This document shows, piece after piece, positions 48,101-57,900 of a stretch of DNA of 64,000 bases (positions are counted from its first letter, which is position 1; every line of letters starts with the position of its first letter). The stretch is from Scolanthus callimorphus. Taxonomy: Eukaryota; Cnidaria; Anthozoa; Actiniaria; Edwardsiidae. Both the position numbers and the translations under genes were made by a program. The notes beneath the pieces are model-generated. The model was not told the origin of the DNA and ran no database searches. It was given only the letters and a program-made list of their open reading frames with translations. The DNA is taken from positions 10,841,831 through 10,905,830 of the forward strand of contig CM066914.1 of the NCBI GenBank assembly GCA_033964015.1. The letters run 5' to 3'.

Positions 48101-49972
48101 AGAGGGCGAGTTGAACGTAGACGTACGCACCCTTGTTGTTAACATGCGAAATTTTACTATGACAAACTTAACTGTGAAAGCAACATTTGGTACTTGACTT
48201 TCACCAATAATGTTTATCGTACATAGTGCACCTTCTTTCCTAAGTAAAAGGATGAAAATGGGTGCGTCCTCTCACTTGCAATTTCCTGGTCGGTTGTCGG
48301 TTGTGAGAGTTTGTACCTGAATCGCAGCCAATGACATCTATGGCGGGTACACACGATGTCTTGATGTACCCTTTCACATTAAGGCGTATAAACCGGGCGT
48401 GGATGTTTGGATCAAACGTCTGTAGGTGTCCTCGCACGACAAGCGGCTCATTATCAACCCGAAATGCTGTCGAGCGATACAACTGTGTCGTCTTGAAATA
48501 CTACGAGAAAATAAAACAGCAAAGTGCGTTAGGTTTCTCGTGGCAACTCCCATTGGTTTTTCTCAAATGTGCAGGATGAGTAGAATTTTAACGACAATAA
48601 CTGATCACGGCAAGGCCCGCGTCTGGAGAGAAAATCTGTGCCAATGAAACTGGTGTAGCATGTCCTTTGAACTGGGCGCCTGAAGCAGTTGCCTGTTTCG
48701 AGGAGATGCCAGTTGCTAAGGCCTTTAGTTCAAATCAAAGCTTGATTTGCTATTACAACCTCCTCAAAAGCACTAAAAAGCGCTCTCCTTGCTAAGATGA
48801 TACTACCTAAGGCCAGTCATTACTCCTGAGACCCAACTCTGCTATAATGTTGTTCCTACCCTAGATGTTCCCTTCTCGTCCTTAATCATACTCCAGATCC
48901 TGTGGTCAGGGCTGTACTCGATCGTGTAGTGTGTAGCAAACCGCGCCCACATCTCCGCTGACCACCTAGGCAGGGTATCGTCATCCTCTTTGTCAAGTGG
49001 CTCGTCTTTTTTTCTCTCTTGTCCTGTCACCACTATTCCCGCTATGCGCCGCATGCCGCCTGCCAACATATAACAGCACTGTCACTACTGCTCCTGATTT
49101 TTGTCACATACATCACGCCAAAATATCACCATTATTACTCTTACATGTTACACGTAAGCATTTGTCAACTCTGAATAATGATGTAGTTGTTATTCAATGT
49201 CCATCTCAAGCAGACGACTGGCCTCACAATCGAATGCGCACGATCGAATGCGCGATACCATGGCTCCGATCTTCACGCGCGATGAGACTCTAACATCTAC
49301 ATCAGTACATCGACATCCACAATGCATCTACATTTATACATTTACACCAAATGCAATTACATCTACAACTCGCTAAGAAATCGGTGATTTTTCTTACAAA
49401 AACACGCATATTTTTGTGGCAAGATACCATACCACTGTTTTTTTTAGACGCATCTATACACATTTGGGGAACCATTAGAAACATAAAGAGAGCAATGGAA
49501 TGATCCAGTCTGGTTACCTAAGTCTATCTGTAAGGCAGTGACATGGCGTCCCACCGGACAAAACACTTTGTTGGGAGGAACGAACTCGACTTTGTAATCA
49601 CTACCGGGGGTTTTAGACCAGACATCCCTCTCCTTCACCACATTGTCACTGAACAGTAGCGATCTTGTACAATCTGATAGGGAAAGAAAATGTACTCTAG
49701 CCATGAATTATATTATTTATTATTGATAATTGTACCTGTAATTCAGTTTTGTTGCAAGAGGTAACGCGATGAGAGAACGCCGTGATTCCTTGCGTTCCAG
49801 AGTAAACTGAATAACAAGGTCTACAAGTAGTAATAGCTTGTGCATTCAACTGAGGCTACTTACATGGCAAGTCTTTCCTGTACAAGGGGATGTCAGAAGT
49901 TCGGTGCGCACCACACAAAGCCACGCTGACGCACAACACCACACTCGCCAAGTGACTGAGCAGCACGGGCAT
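36196..49972 (-). CDS. Discoidin/immunoglobulin-domain surface protein, 28 exons
   Basis: Twenty-eight exons from ATG 49972 to stop 36196 keep phase and total 4173 nt (1390 residues) once one extra base in exon 25 is allowed for. Exon 1 is a signal peptide (LLSHLASVVLCVSVALCG). Exons 2-4, 5-7, 8-10 and 11-13 each form an F5/8 type C-like (discoidin) unit; the clearest have CSHHQPLGMETGEIKDNQI...FELFGCS and CSKPLGMKSGAIKSG...MRVEVYGC. The third lacks the usual first cysteine. From exon 14 come Ig-like domains (SYNC...VWYQ...HFMCVG; ISWYRK...DIGAYKFEVEV; MESVSWFHNDKPIEV...PGQYKAVI; MTWHKGKSKLI...DTGQYTFEVV) and an FN3-like stretch in exons 22-23. The last exon is a Ser/Thr stalk and a hydrophobic tail (RIVVLLCVCLILF) ending five residues later, the form of a GPI signal. 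A role in cell adhesion or self-recognition is inference. No human orthologue recognised. Confidence 0.82.
37260..37333 (+). repeat. 14-bp tandem repeat (CATCATGTTTCTGT)
   Basis: Five units of TCATCATGTTTCTG in an intron of the discoidin/Ig gene. Non-coding; the open frame across it is a by-product. Confidence 0.85.
38161..38350 (+). repeat. Tandem repeat of about 65 bp, three units
   Basis: Three copies beginning at about 38161, 38226 and 38290. Each contains CACGTGAATGGTATGCCATG and ends GAACATATAGCTGACATG. Intronic, few differences between units. Confidence 0.85.
43135..43424 (+). repeat. 11-bp minisatellite (TATGATAGCAG), about 26 units
   Basis: Unit TATGATAGGAG in the left third changes to TATGATAGCAG in the right two thirds, so variant units are grouped. 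Lies in an intron between discoidin exons 12 and 13. The period of 11 gives a 33-bp frame cycle with no stops on the minus strand, which produces a spurious 124-codon frame. Confidence 0.95.
46381..46699 (+). repeat. 10/11-bp minisatellite (GGGTTCCCAAA), about 29 units
   Basis: Begins with four 10-bp units (GGGTTCCCAC) and continues as GGGTTCCCAAA, with two 10-bp units lacking one A. The core GGGTTCCC is partly palindromic with GGGAACCC. Intronic in the discoidin/Ig gene. It opens long frames on both strands that are not genes. Confidence 0.95.
47269..47368 (+). repeat. 50-bp direct duplication
   Basis: CCCTTTGTGATCAG, GTTACAGGGATGTGAAAC and TCAGATAAG occur twice, 50 bp apart, with few differences. 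Intronic. Confidence 0.85.
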
Positions 49973-51522
49973 TCCCCAAGCAAGTGCAGGAACCTCGGGC
50001 CTTTCGGCACCCGAGGTAAAGCTACCACATAACGGATTCGTTAATTTCCTGCCGAAAAGCGATTTACCTTGTCGCTATGGAAACTCATTATTGCGTCATC
50101 TGTTCAAGTCAAGAAGCGCGCGCAACAAGAAGACGCGCGCAAACGTGTTCGAATTAATTCTAAGTCATCGTCTTCTTTCGGGTAGCACAGCTAATCTAGG
50201 CGGGTCATAACATTAACTCACTATACATTGGGAATTCTCACAATGTATAGTGAGAATTCCCTCGAACTAACAATTAGGAAAATTAAGTGCTCAGATGTTA
50301 CTCTCAATTCTTTATTTCATTTAAATTAATATATATTTAGATTCTTTGCATTCAGAAAGAAATTGACTCTGGTACCGTTTATTTCAAATAATAAACTATC
50401 TCTTACCACGGTATCAACACTTGATTTTGAAGGAATAGCTTTCTTTCAAATGCGCAATTTTGGTGTGAAGACATTTGATAAGCAAGCTTTTTCAGACGTT
50501 TTCAGGAATGATTCTCGAAGGTATGCGCTAAAAATTAAGAGTGAATGTGGAGGGAATGAATCAAGCAACTGTTCTCCATTTTTGCCACAAAATGTATTAC
50601 CCAGTTCAGTTTTTGCTAAGTCTAATCTAATTACCAAAACATTTGATTTACAGTTTAGAGGATACTCTGACAAATATAAGAACACATAGCAGCACATTAT
50701 GGGTTATATAATTTTTGTAGGAAGTTTCTTTTTCCTTTGATTACTTTATCCACTTTTTGAAAACCTGATCTGAAAGAATTGTATGAACGGAATTGCAATA
50801 TCTCTTTCATAAGTGGAAGACATTACAAAGAATAGTGCCTGGTCAGTTAGTGAGCGGGATAAATTTATTGCAAATATTTTATGATGACAAAATAGTTGGG
50901 AACTCAATGAAATGACACTATTTTCTACATGTTCACACGTGTATCTATATGTACAGAACTTATCTACAGTATGTCAAGGTTGTTATAGTTGGGTTCTAAA
51001 TTAGCATTCATTATACAATGATTTCATTATACAACTGTCTTGGTGGTGAACAGTCAAAATGTTCCATTTCATAGTTTACAATTTCATAGTTTACAGCAGT
51101 TTATTGAGTTTTAGAATTGTTAGAATAAGAATTTCCCTGATTACCCCGATAAGTATGTTTAGAAAGCTAGTAACAAAATAGCACATCTTCAAACAAAAGT
51201 AAAATCTTATACCAACAGAAATGATACAATTTGCACTGCAACAATAGATTGTCAGTGTCATAATTAGATTGTCTTGCAGTTTTCATGGAAAACCAAACAT
51301 AAAAATATGCTAATAATTTTAAATTGTTTATAGCAGTTCATATAATTCTGCCTTAGGTGGCAAAGTGATGCCCTATTTAAACACAACTTAAGGAGTGTTC
51401 CTGTGTGAATAGTTCAGATACACAGTAACCCACAGATGGCTAATACTTTATAAACTAGCATTTGTGACTATTATACACTAGGGATAAAATACACTACCTA
51501 CACCTGCATTCCGGTCATTCAT
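49973..51522. other. Intergenic between discoidin/Ig gene and Dr1
   Basis: The left part should hold the discoidin/Ig promoter; a hairpin, ACTATACATTG against CAATGTATAGT, lies at 50220-50250. The right part is the probable Dr1 3' UTR, with a TTTATT (AATAAA on the minus strand) near 50869. A 108-codon plus-strand frame at 50363-50689 has no recognisable features. Confidence 0.5.
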
Positions 51523-54500
51523 TCAGGTGCTAGGGGGAGATTGACTGGGCTGGTCAGGTCCCCGTGATAGTTGGGTAGCCTGTGGATTGTTTACAATATG
51601 TTGCTGTTGTTGTTGTTGTATTGCTAATGCCTGTGCCTGTTGTAGTTGTTGGAATTCTTCCTGCTCAACCTGGAAAACAAGTACACAAACTGCTTCTATC
51701 AAATGCTTCCTCTATGCTCACAAAAGAGGAACATATTCATGGAACCGAGTTACCAATATCTCATATCCTAAAATAAGGTTTGACAACCTATGATCTATCA
51801 ATACTAATGGAAGGCACACAAGTGGTTGTAACAGACTTGACTAACTGACCTGTGCTTGTTGTAATCTTGCTTGTTGAAAGAGTTCTTGTTGTTGTCGTAA
51901 AAGTTCTTCTTCTGGAATTCCCTAAAGGGTCAAACAAACAATGCATTTTAAATTAAAATAGACCTGTGGAAACCCTGTGATATAATATTCATGGGCTGGT
52001 GCACAATACAAATAAATAAATCATTATTATATTTGCTAGTGTGATATTTTTATGTTTTACTGATTAATCAACTTTAAACATGTTATCTTACCAGATGTTC
52101 AAGTTTAGTGCTTGCTCTTCTTTTGTTCTGTAGGAACAATAGCAGTTATATAATAATATAATAAAAAATACATACCATTTACAAAGCCACTTGCCAATTG
52201 CAACAAAGTACCTGATTCATATAACATTTGTAAAACAGTTAGCAGAACTAGTTGTGTGTTAAGAGTAGGGAACTAGTCCCTGTTCCTGGATTCCTGGGAT
52301 CCAACCATCCCTAGCTAGGATGTAAAAAGTTAGCCATTTCTAATAAACTAAAAAAAGGAGTCACTTGAGCTTTAGGGATCCAAATTACCAGACAATTATA
52401 GGCCCTGTCTAGACAATGAATGGGTCTCATGTTTGATTTTTACCAGGCCCTTGCTGCAGAAGCAGAAAGCAAATATGCTCTTGTTGTAGTACAATGTAAA
52501 CTTACAGCAGCTTGTGTTTTGCATTCTGCTAGGACAGACTTTACATCTTCAATGTAATGAGAAAATCCAAGACCCTACAAAATGAACATAAAAACAACAA
52601 ATTAACTCAAATGTGTGTAAGAATCAAATACTAGTCAACAGACACTTACTTCTAATGCAAGAACTATGTGTTCTGGAGATATTGTCTTTTTCATTTGTCG
52701 ATTGCAAACTTCATTTGCCTCCGATGACACCAGATGAATGAATTCTGAAATGTTTATACACACATGTGAAATAAGATATTACAACATTCAACATCTCTTT
52801 AGGGGACAACACTTACTGGTGTTATTGTAGCTCATACTTGCTAATTTATTTTGAGACCTATTGGAGATCCCCTTTTCTAAGCAGGCAGTCACCAAATTTT
52901 GACAAATCTGCTATAAGATCACTGTGACACTGTGAAATCACATAGTGCCCCTCATGAGGATCTCAGTGTTCTCTACTCCAATGTCCTATTTCAGCAAAAC
53001 ATATTTATCATGAATGCTTTGTCCATCTCACAAATACCAGATAATTTTAGGTACCCTATATGTTTTTGTGTGATATTTGTTGAGCAGAAGTCATGCCTGT
53101 CTGCAACAGAACTGTCAACAATGTATTTAAAAATATGTCATATAGCGCTGACTGCATTTTCTTCCTGAAGTGGTATCTTTATCTCTGCTGTTCATTTGAG
53201 TAGATACACCAGACTTTAATCAAAGATACAGAATGCTGTACCTGTGCAGCAGTTGAGTATCAACTCTCTGGCATCATTTGATACCCTCATGTTTGGAATC
53301 ATTTCCTTGATCATCTTGTTCACAGCAGCTAACAACAGAAGAACAAGACACTTTTAAATCATCAAAGTGTAAGTGGAGATGGAAGTACAAGTTTTATGAT
53401 GTAAGCAGGTTGCATGCATAGTTCATGTTCAATCATGACTAATTTGTGCTTAAATGCTTACAGTAAGCATAAGCACCCGGGGAGGAGGGGGGGGGGGGGG
53501 GGGGGGGGGGGTTCTCCCAAGTAAGAGTGATAGGGGTGCTCGTTGGGACATCGGAAAATATACCCTAAAAATACCAGGACATAAAAAATCCACCCCTTAA
53601 AAAATACCTTATAAAACAAAATGACCCCTAAAAAATACCAACAATTAACCTTTCTGTTATTGTTTCTCATCTCAAAATAATCTTGTTTTTAGAGCTATAA
53701 ATGAATAATGAAAGCCAAAAAATGTTTTGCTTGGTTTGTGACCATTTCATTCATTTGTGTACCCCTAAAAAATACTGTTTATTAGTGAAAGCCACAATGT
53801 TTCTCCGATACCCCCTAAAAAATACCGGAGAGTCGATTTTGACCCCTAAAAGATAGGACGAGCTCCCCTATCAGGCCGACATGTGAAGACCACCCCCCCC
53901 CCACCCCCCCAACTTGCTCATTCAATTTGCAATGTGCCGAGCAAGTTGCTACTAGCACCAAACAATTTCCTAGAAGAAATCTACAAAGGTGCTCAGTTTT
54001 TCAAACATTTGTATGATTTTACTTGAAATAGCAGTAATATGTTTAAGTAAAACTTAGCACCTTGGTGGATTTTCTTCTAGGAAATTGTCCGACACTAGTA
54101 GCAACTTGCTCAACACATTTGCAAATTGATTGAGCAAGTTTATAATCAATATCACAATGTTGTTCAGCAATGTTGCAAAGTTGTGAGAAACAAACATCTG
54201 GTTTGACTAAATGTTTTTCCTTCTGCAGCAACCAGCATTGTAATCTGCCTTTTTTTTCTGCTCATACATATTGAATCTGTATTACATATTTGGGGTAAGT
54301 GGGAAAATGTGAAAGAAGAAGAAGGAAGGAAGATTGGGTGGTAGGGCTCCCCTTTTCCAAACTGCTAGAAAAGGGATGTGATGTATGATAATATGAGAAA
54401 CATGAATACAAAGCAGCCAGGATCAATAATCGGCGGACATCAATACTTCATGTTATTCAGCAGTAAAACCATAAAAATGGAGAGTGTAAAATAAGTAGCA

Positions 54501-54753
54501 ATCATCGATGACAACTTGGAAGACACATTTTTAAAAGCAGACATAACAAACGCACAAGGCAAAGGCTGGTGACAAATATCGCCAAAGTGGCTGGCGTAAA
54601 AGACATGAATATAATCATATATTTGGTGCCACAATACGGGAAATATAAATACCTAATGACTGATTTTAAATTACAACCATATAAAGGCGTTTATCGGTAC
54701 AAACCTCGCGGTAAAGTCACATCATCGTCAGCAAGTTCACTACGGTCCGCCAT
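51523..54753 (-). CDS. DR1: Dr1 / negative cofactor 2 beta (transcription repressor)
   Basis: NC2 beta pairs with NC2 alpha (DRAP1) through a histone fold, binds TBP on promoters and blocks TFIIA/TFIIB. Exons: 54753-54705, 53328-53242, 52744-52650, 52574-52506, 52127-52092, 51921-51850, 51669-51523, all in phase, giving about 184 residues (human 176). Exon 1 reads MADRSELADDDVTLPR. The histone fold follows: AAVNKMIKEMIPNMRV, NDARELILNCCTEFIHLVSS, KKTISPEHIVLALE, GLGFSHYIEDVKSVLAEC. Then KRRASTKLEHLGIPEEELLRQQ, and a Q-rich tail (ALAIQQQQQQHIVNN) where vertebrates have a Q/A-rich tail. Every block matches the family in order. It is head to head with the protease-Death gene. Confidence 0.95.
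53488..53910. repeat. CCCTAAAAAATACC-type MITE in Dr1 intron 1
   Basis: A G-run is followed by GTTCTCCCAAGTAAGAGTG, then repeated CCCTAAAAAATACC steps, a segment ending GATAGGACGAGCTCCCC, and a C-run. The step motif is the complement of the GGTATTTTTTAGGGG-type steps in the elements at 8449, 10375 and 62778, so they may be one superfamily. Confidence 0.55.
53911..54140. mobile_element. Hairpin MITE, AACTTGCTCA ends
   Basis: AACTTGCTCATTCAATTTGC at 53911 matches the complement of the right end (TTGATTGAGCAAGTT, to 54140). Inner arms TTTCCTAGAAGAAA and TTTCTTCTAGGAAA, and GCAAGTTGCTACTAG, pair as well. 230 bp in Dr1 intron 1. Confidence 0.75.
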
Positions 54754-54941
54754 CTTGCTTTCAACACAAAGAATGCGGTCTTCTCTTGCATATCGCGGGC
54801 TCAATACCTCGGTCACGGGACCTGGAGACGAACGCGGGAGATTCGCATCCAAGATGGCGCGCCTCATGTTGTGTTTGGTATCGTGTGTTTTACTGTGAAT
54901 TTTCCTTTCTCTTGTCTGTGTGATTTCCATGAATTCATGTT
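54754..54941. promoter_or_regulatory. Bidirectional promoter, Dr1 and protease-Death
   Basis: Only 188 bp separate the two start codons. The segment contains GCGCGCC and CAAGATGGCG, a YY1-like element (CAAGATGGC) next to the plus-strand side, and the mirrored form GCCATCTTG at the Dr1 ATG. YY1-like ATGGC motifs at starts are common in housekeeping genes (known); function here is inference. Confidence 0.55.
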
Positions 54942-57900
54942 ATGGAGTCAGAGGAAGTCTTGATAAGTGATGGGGATGGTCTTCTGAGTGCGAAAACTTT
55001 GGAGGAACGTGCTAAAGCCGTGTGCTACATTCAAGCTATTGTTCGGGATGCTGTCACAAGAAAAGACAGACTGAGGTGAAATTTCGTTATTGTTTATCAA
55101 CTAAGTTAAATTGATCGTTAGAAAGATAGGTTAGAGACTCTACCATTGTTACAAAATTGTTATAAGGATCTTGGCTACAACTTGGCGTTTTTAACGGGAG
55201 ATTGACGTGACTCGACTCAAGTACTATTGATCCCGGTCTAGTCAATCGTTAAAAATCGATACCGATAAAAATCACCGATTTTTATCGATTGTTCCGTGAA
55301 ATCGTTAAAAATCGGTAGCCAAAATAAGTGTGCGGAAATCGTTAATATCGATTTTTCCCGGATTTATCGATTTCTAAAGGAAACTAAGAAAAATGTTATT
55401 TTATCAATTGGGAAAAGTAAAAGGCAGAAGAGAGAACATTCTTCTCACTCTTGAAGAGTTAATAACAGAGATTGCGCATTGAAACGAAAGCAGGACTATA
55501 ACGTTGAGATCACGATTTTATTATGACTTCAAAAGAATATGAAATATATTGTATGCCATGGAACTACATGATAATAATAAGCAGGTCCTAAACATTATTG
55601 CCCCCGCAGGGTTTTGGCCCAGAGGCCAAAACCCGAGGAGGCATTATAGAATCCCCCGCGTAAAGAGAAAATATAAGGGTATATGGTACATATGCCAGAA
55701 AAAATCTCGATTCGTCGGAGCAGGGCCCGCAAAAGGTCTTGGGTAACGTTTATGATTGGTTGATCAGATCACGTGACTCGCAAAGGGCCTGCAAAAGGTC
55801 TTGGGTAACGTTTATGATTGGATGACCAGATCACGTGACTCGCAGCATGGGTTTGAGACCTCTACTGTTGTCACTTGCGGACAATAAAAATTCTAAACAT
55901 TCACAACAAACTGGTCGTGAAATTTAATAAATCACCAAAAACTCTAAGGAGACGCTCAGCCGAAGTCAGTCAGTGCAATCCATAGTTCAGAATTAGCAAA
56001 TGTTGAGCTGCTGTGGCTCATGTGTAGTCTAGAGAAAAACTTGAATGTTCACAAAGCTAAGAGCTCTAAACCTCATAATAGTAGTAAAGCATTCAAAATG
56101 GTTGCTATTGTGCTTAGCAATAGGTCAACTCTATAAAATCCTCTCTAGCTTTCGCTACGAAAGAATGTGATAATTTACCGACAAGATTTACATTTCATAA
56201 GTTCACAAAACTCAGAAAGAGGACTTTAGAATTATTATTTTTTGCATCAGCACAAGGGAGAAGTAGGCGTTTTTGTCTTCTTCCGATGTGTGCGCTGTCT
56301 GCTGTGTAATGGCCGCTAAAGTATACTAAGTAGGTTAAAATAGTACCTTTGTTGACCGGAAATTTGGCAAGGGCGGAACGCATTTTCTAGTTCTGTTAAA
56401 TTAAGTTCTATTATAAGCTCTTTAGCAGCTTTAGGTGATAGCTGGTATAAAAACGCAGATATAGGTTATTAGGGAGCAGCGATTGAAAAAGAGCAAAAGC
56501 AGAGAAGTCGCGAAGCAGAGACAGCCAACGAGAGTCTAAAGTCTTGTTCTGTTCTCCGTTGTAAGGATTTCCGGAAAGATCAATTGGCTTTAGGCTTTCA
56601 AGTATTCATATTCATAGAGTTTTCAAACACGATTTTGTGCGCAAGTGTTTCTGAGTAAGAATGTGTATTAATAGTCATTTTGGAATTGTGACACAATAGT
56701 TTTCAGAAGAGTTTTCGGTATTTCGCTAGAGTTTCGTAAGAGTTTTGATGGCTTTTAGTACTTTTGGTTAGAATTGTTTGTAGAGTTTCGGCTTAAACTC
56801 CAACAAGCTGATAACGGTGGGTTTGCGTGTTTTCTGAAACAGCTGTAAAAATGTTAATTGAATACTTATTACATCTGCAGTTTAAAAAGCACGGGGGCAG
56901 CTCTAGTGAGAACTATTACTAGTTGATAACATAACAAACCATAACTGATTAAACATTGGAAAATTATGTAACTGACTGATTAAATGAGGACAGTCGCACA
57001 GTGTTCAAAATCAACGTAGTTGAGCGTGCCAACCTTTTGTATTCATCCACGCAACTATCATTAAAGGTAATTCACAATAACTGCAACTTATTTACAATCC
57101 GCTTTATTACACTGCTGTAGAAGACTTTCGTATTGGCAGTCTCCTGCTAGCAGTCCCAACTGTGACGAGAAATCAGTCCGCTGAAGGCACGATGAATGGT
57201 GTTGAAGGCACGGATACAGTTTTCCTGCCCACGAGGCATATCGTCAAATCAGGGTTCCACTGTATGTAATCGTAATAAATCGATAAAAATCGATAACTTT
57301 TCTTAAAGTGCGATCGATTTTTAACGATTTTTAAAACCAATCGATAAAAATCAATCAGACAATAACGATTGGTAACGATTTATCGATTGGTAAATCGGTA
57401 TCAATTTTTAACGATTGACTAGACCGGGATTGATTTGATTGAATCATGTCCTTTTGTATCTGCACATAAAGGGATATAAAGCAGTGTGACAGAACTACAG
57501 TAGTTAGACTTACTTCCTAAACAGTCACTTCTTGAAGCAGTCTTCAGTGTTTTAATCACATTTGTGATTTCCTTATCTACTTCTAGGAGAGGCAGTGGAT
57601 TTTATTCCACTGTCATTGTTGGTGGTATAGAGTATTATGGTATATTTACCAATAATCATGTTATTGGAGGAGAAATGGAGGCTGACAGAGCTGAGGCAGT
57701 ATTTGGTTATGATAGTATCGGAGAAGGCAGAAGGTTACGTTTGAAGCCAGGAATCATTTTTAGAACAAACAAGGTAAGACCTAAGTAAGGAGAGTCAGTA
57801 ATGATAATTCTACTTCAGAACTCTTCTTTTCTTGGTTTACCAATATAGCCATTGAAATGTCTACTCTTATGGTTCTCTGGGACAGATCCAGGATCTCCAG

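Noticed and set aside
50363..50689. 108-codon plus-strand frame upstream of the discoidin/Ig gene
   Set aside because: No recognisable domain or splice signals, AT-rich setting, and a comparable frame exists on the other strand; it falls in what is probably the Dr1 3' region.
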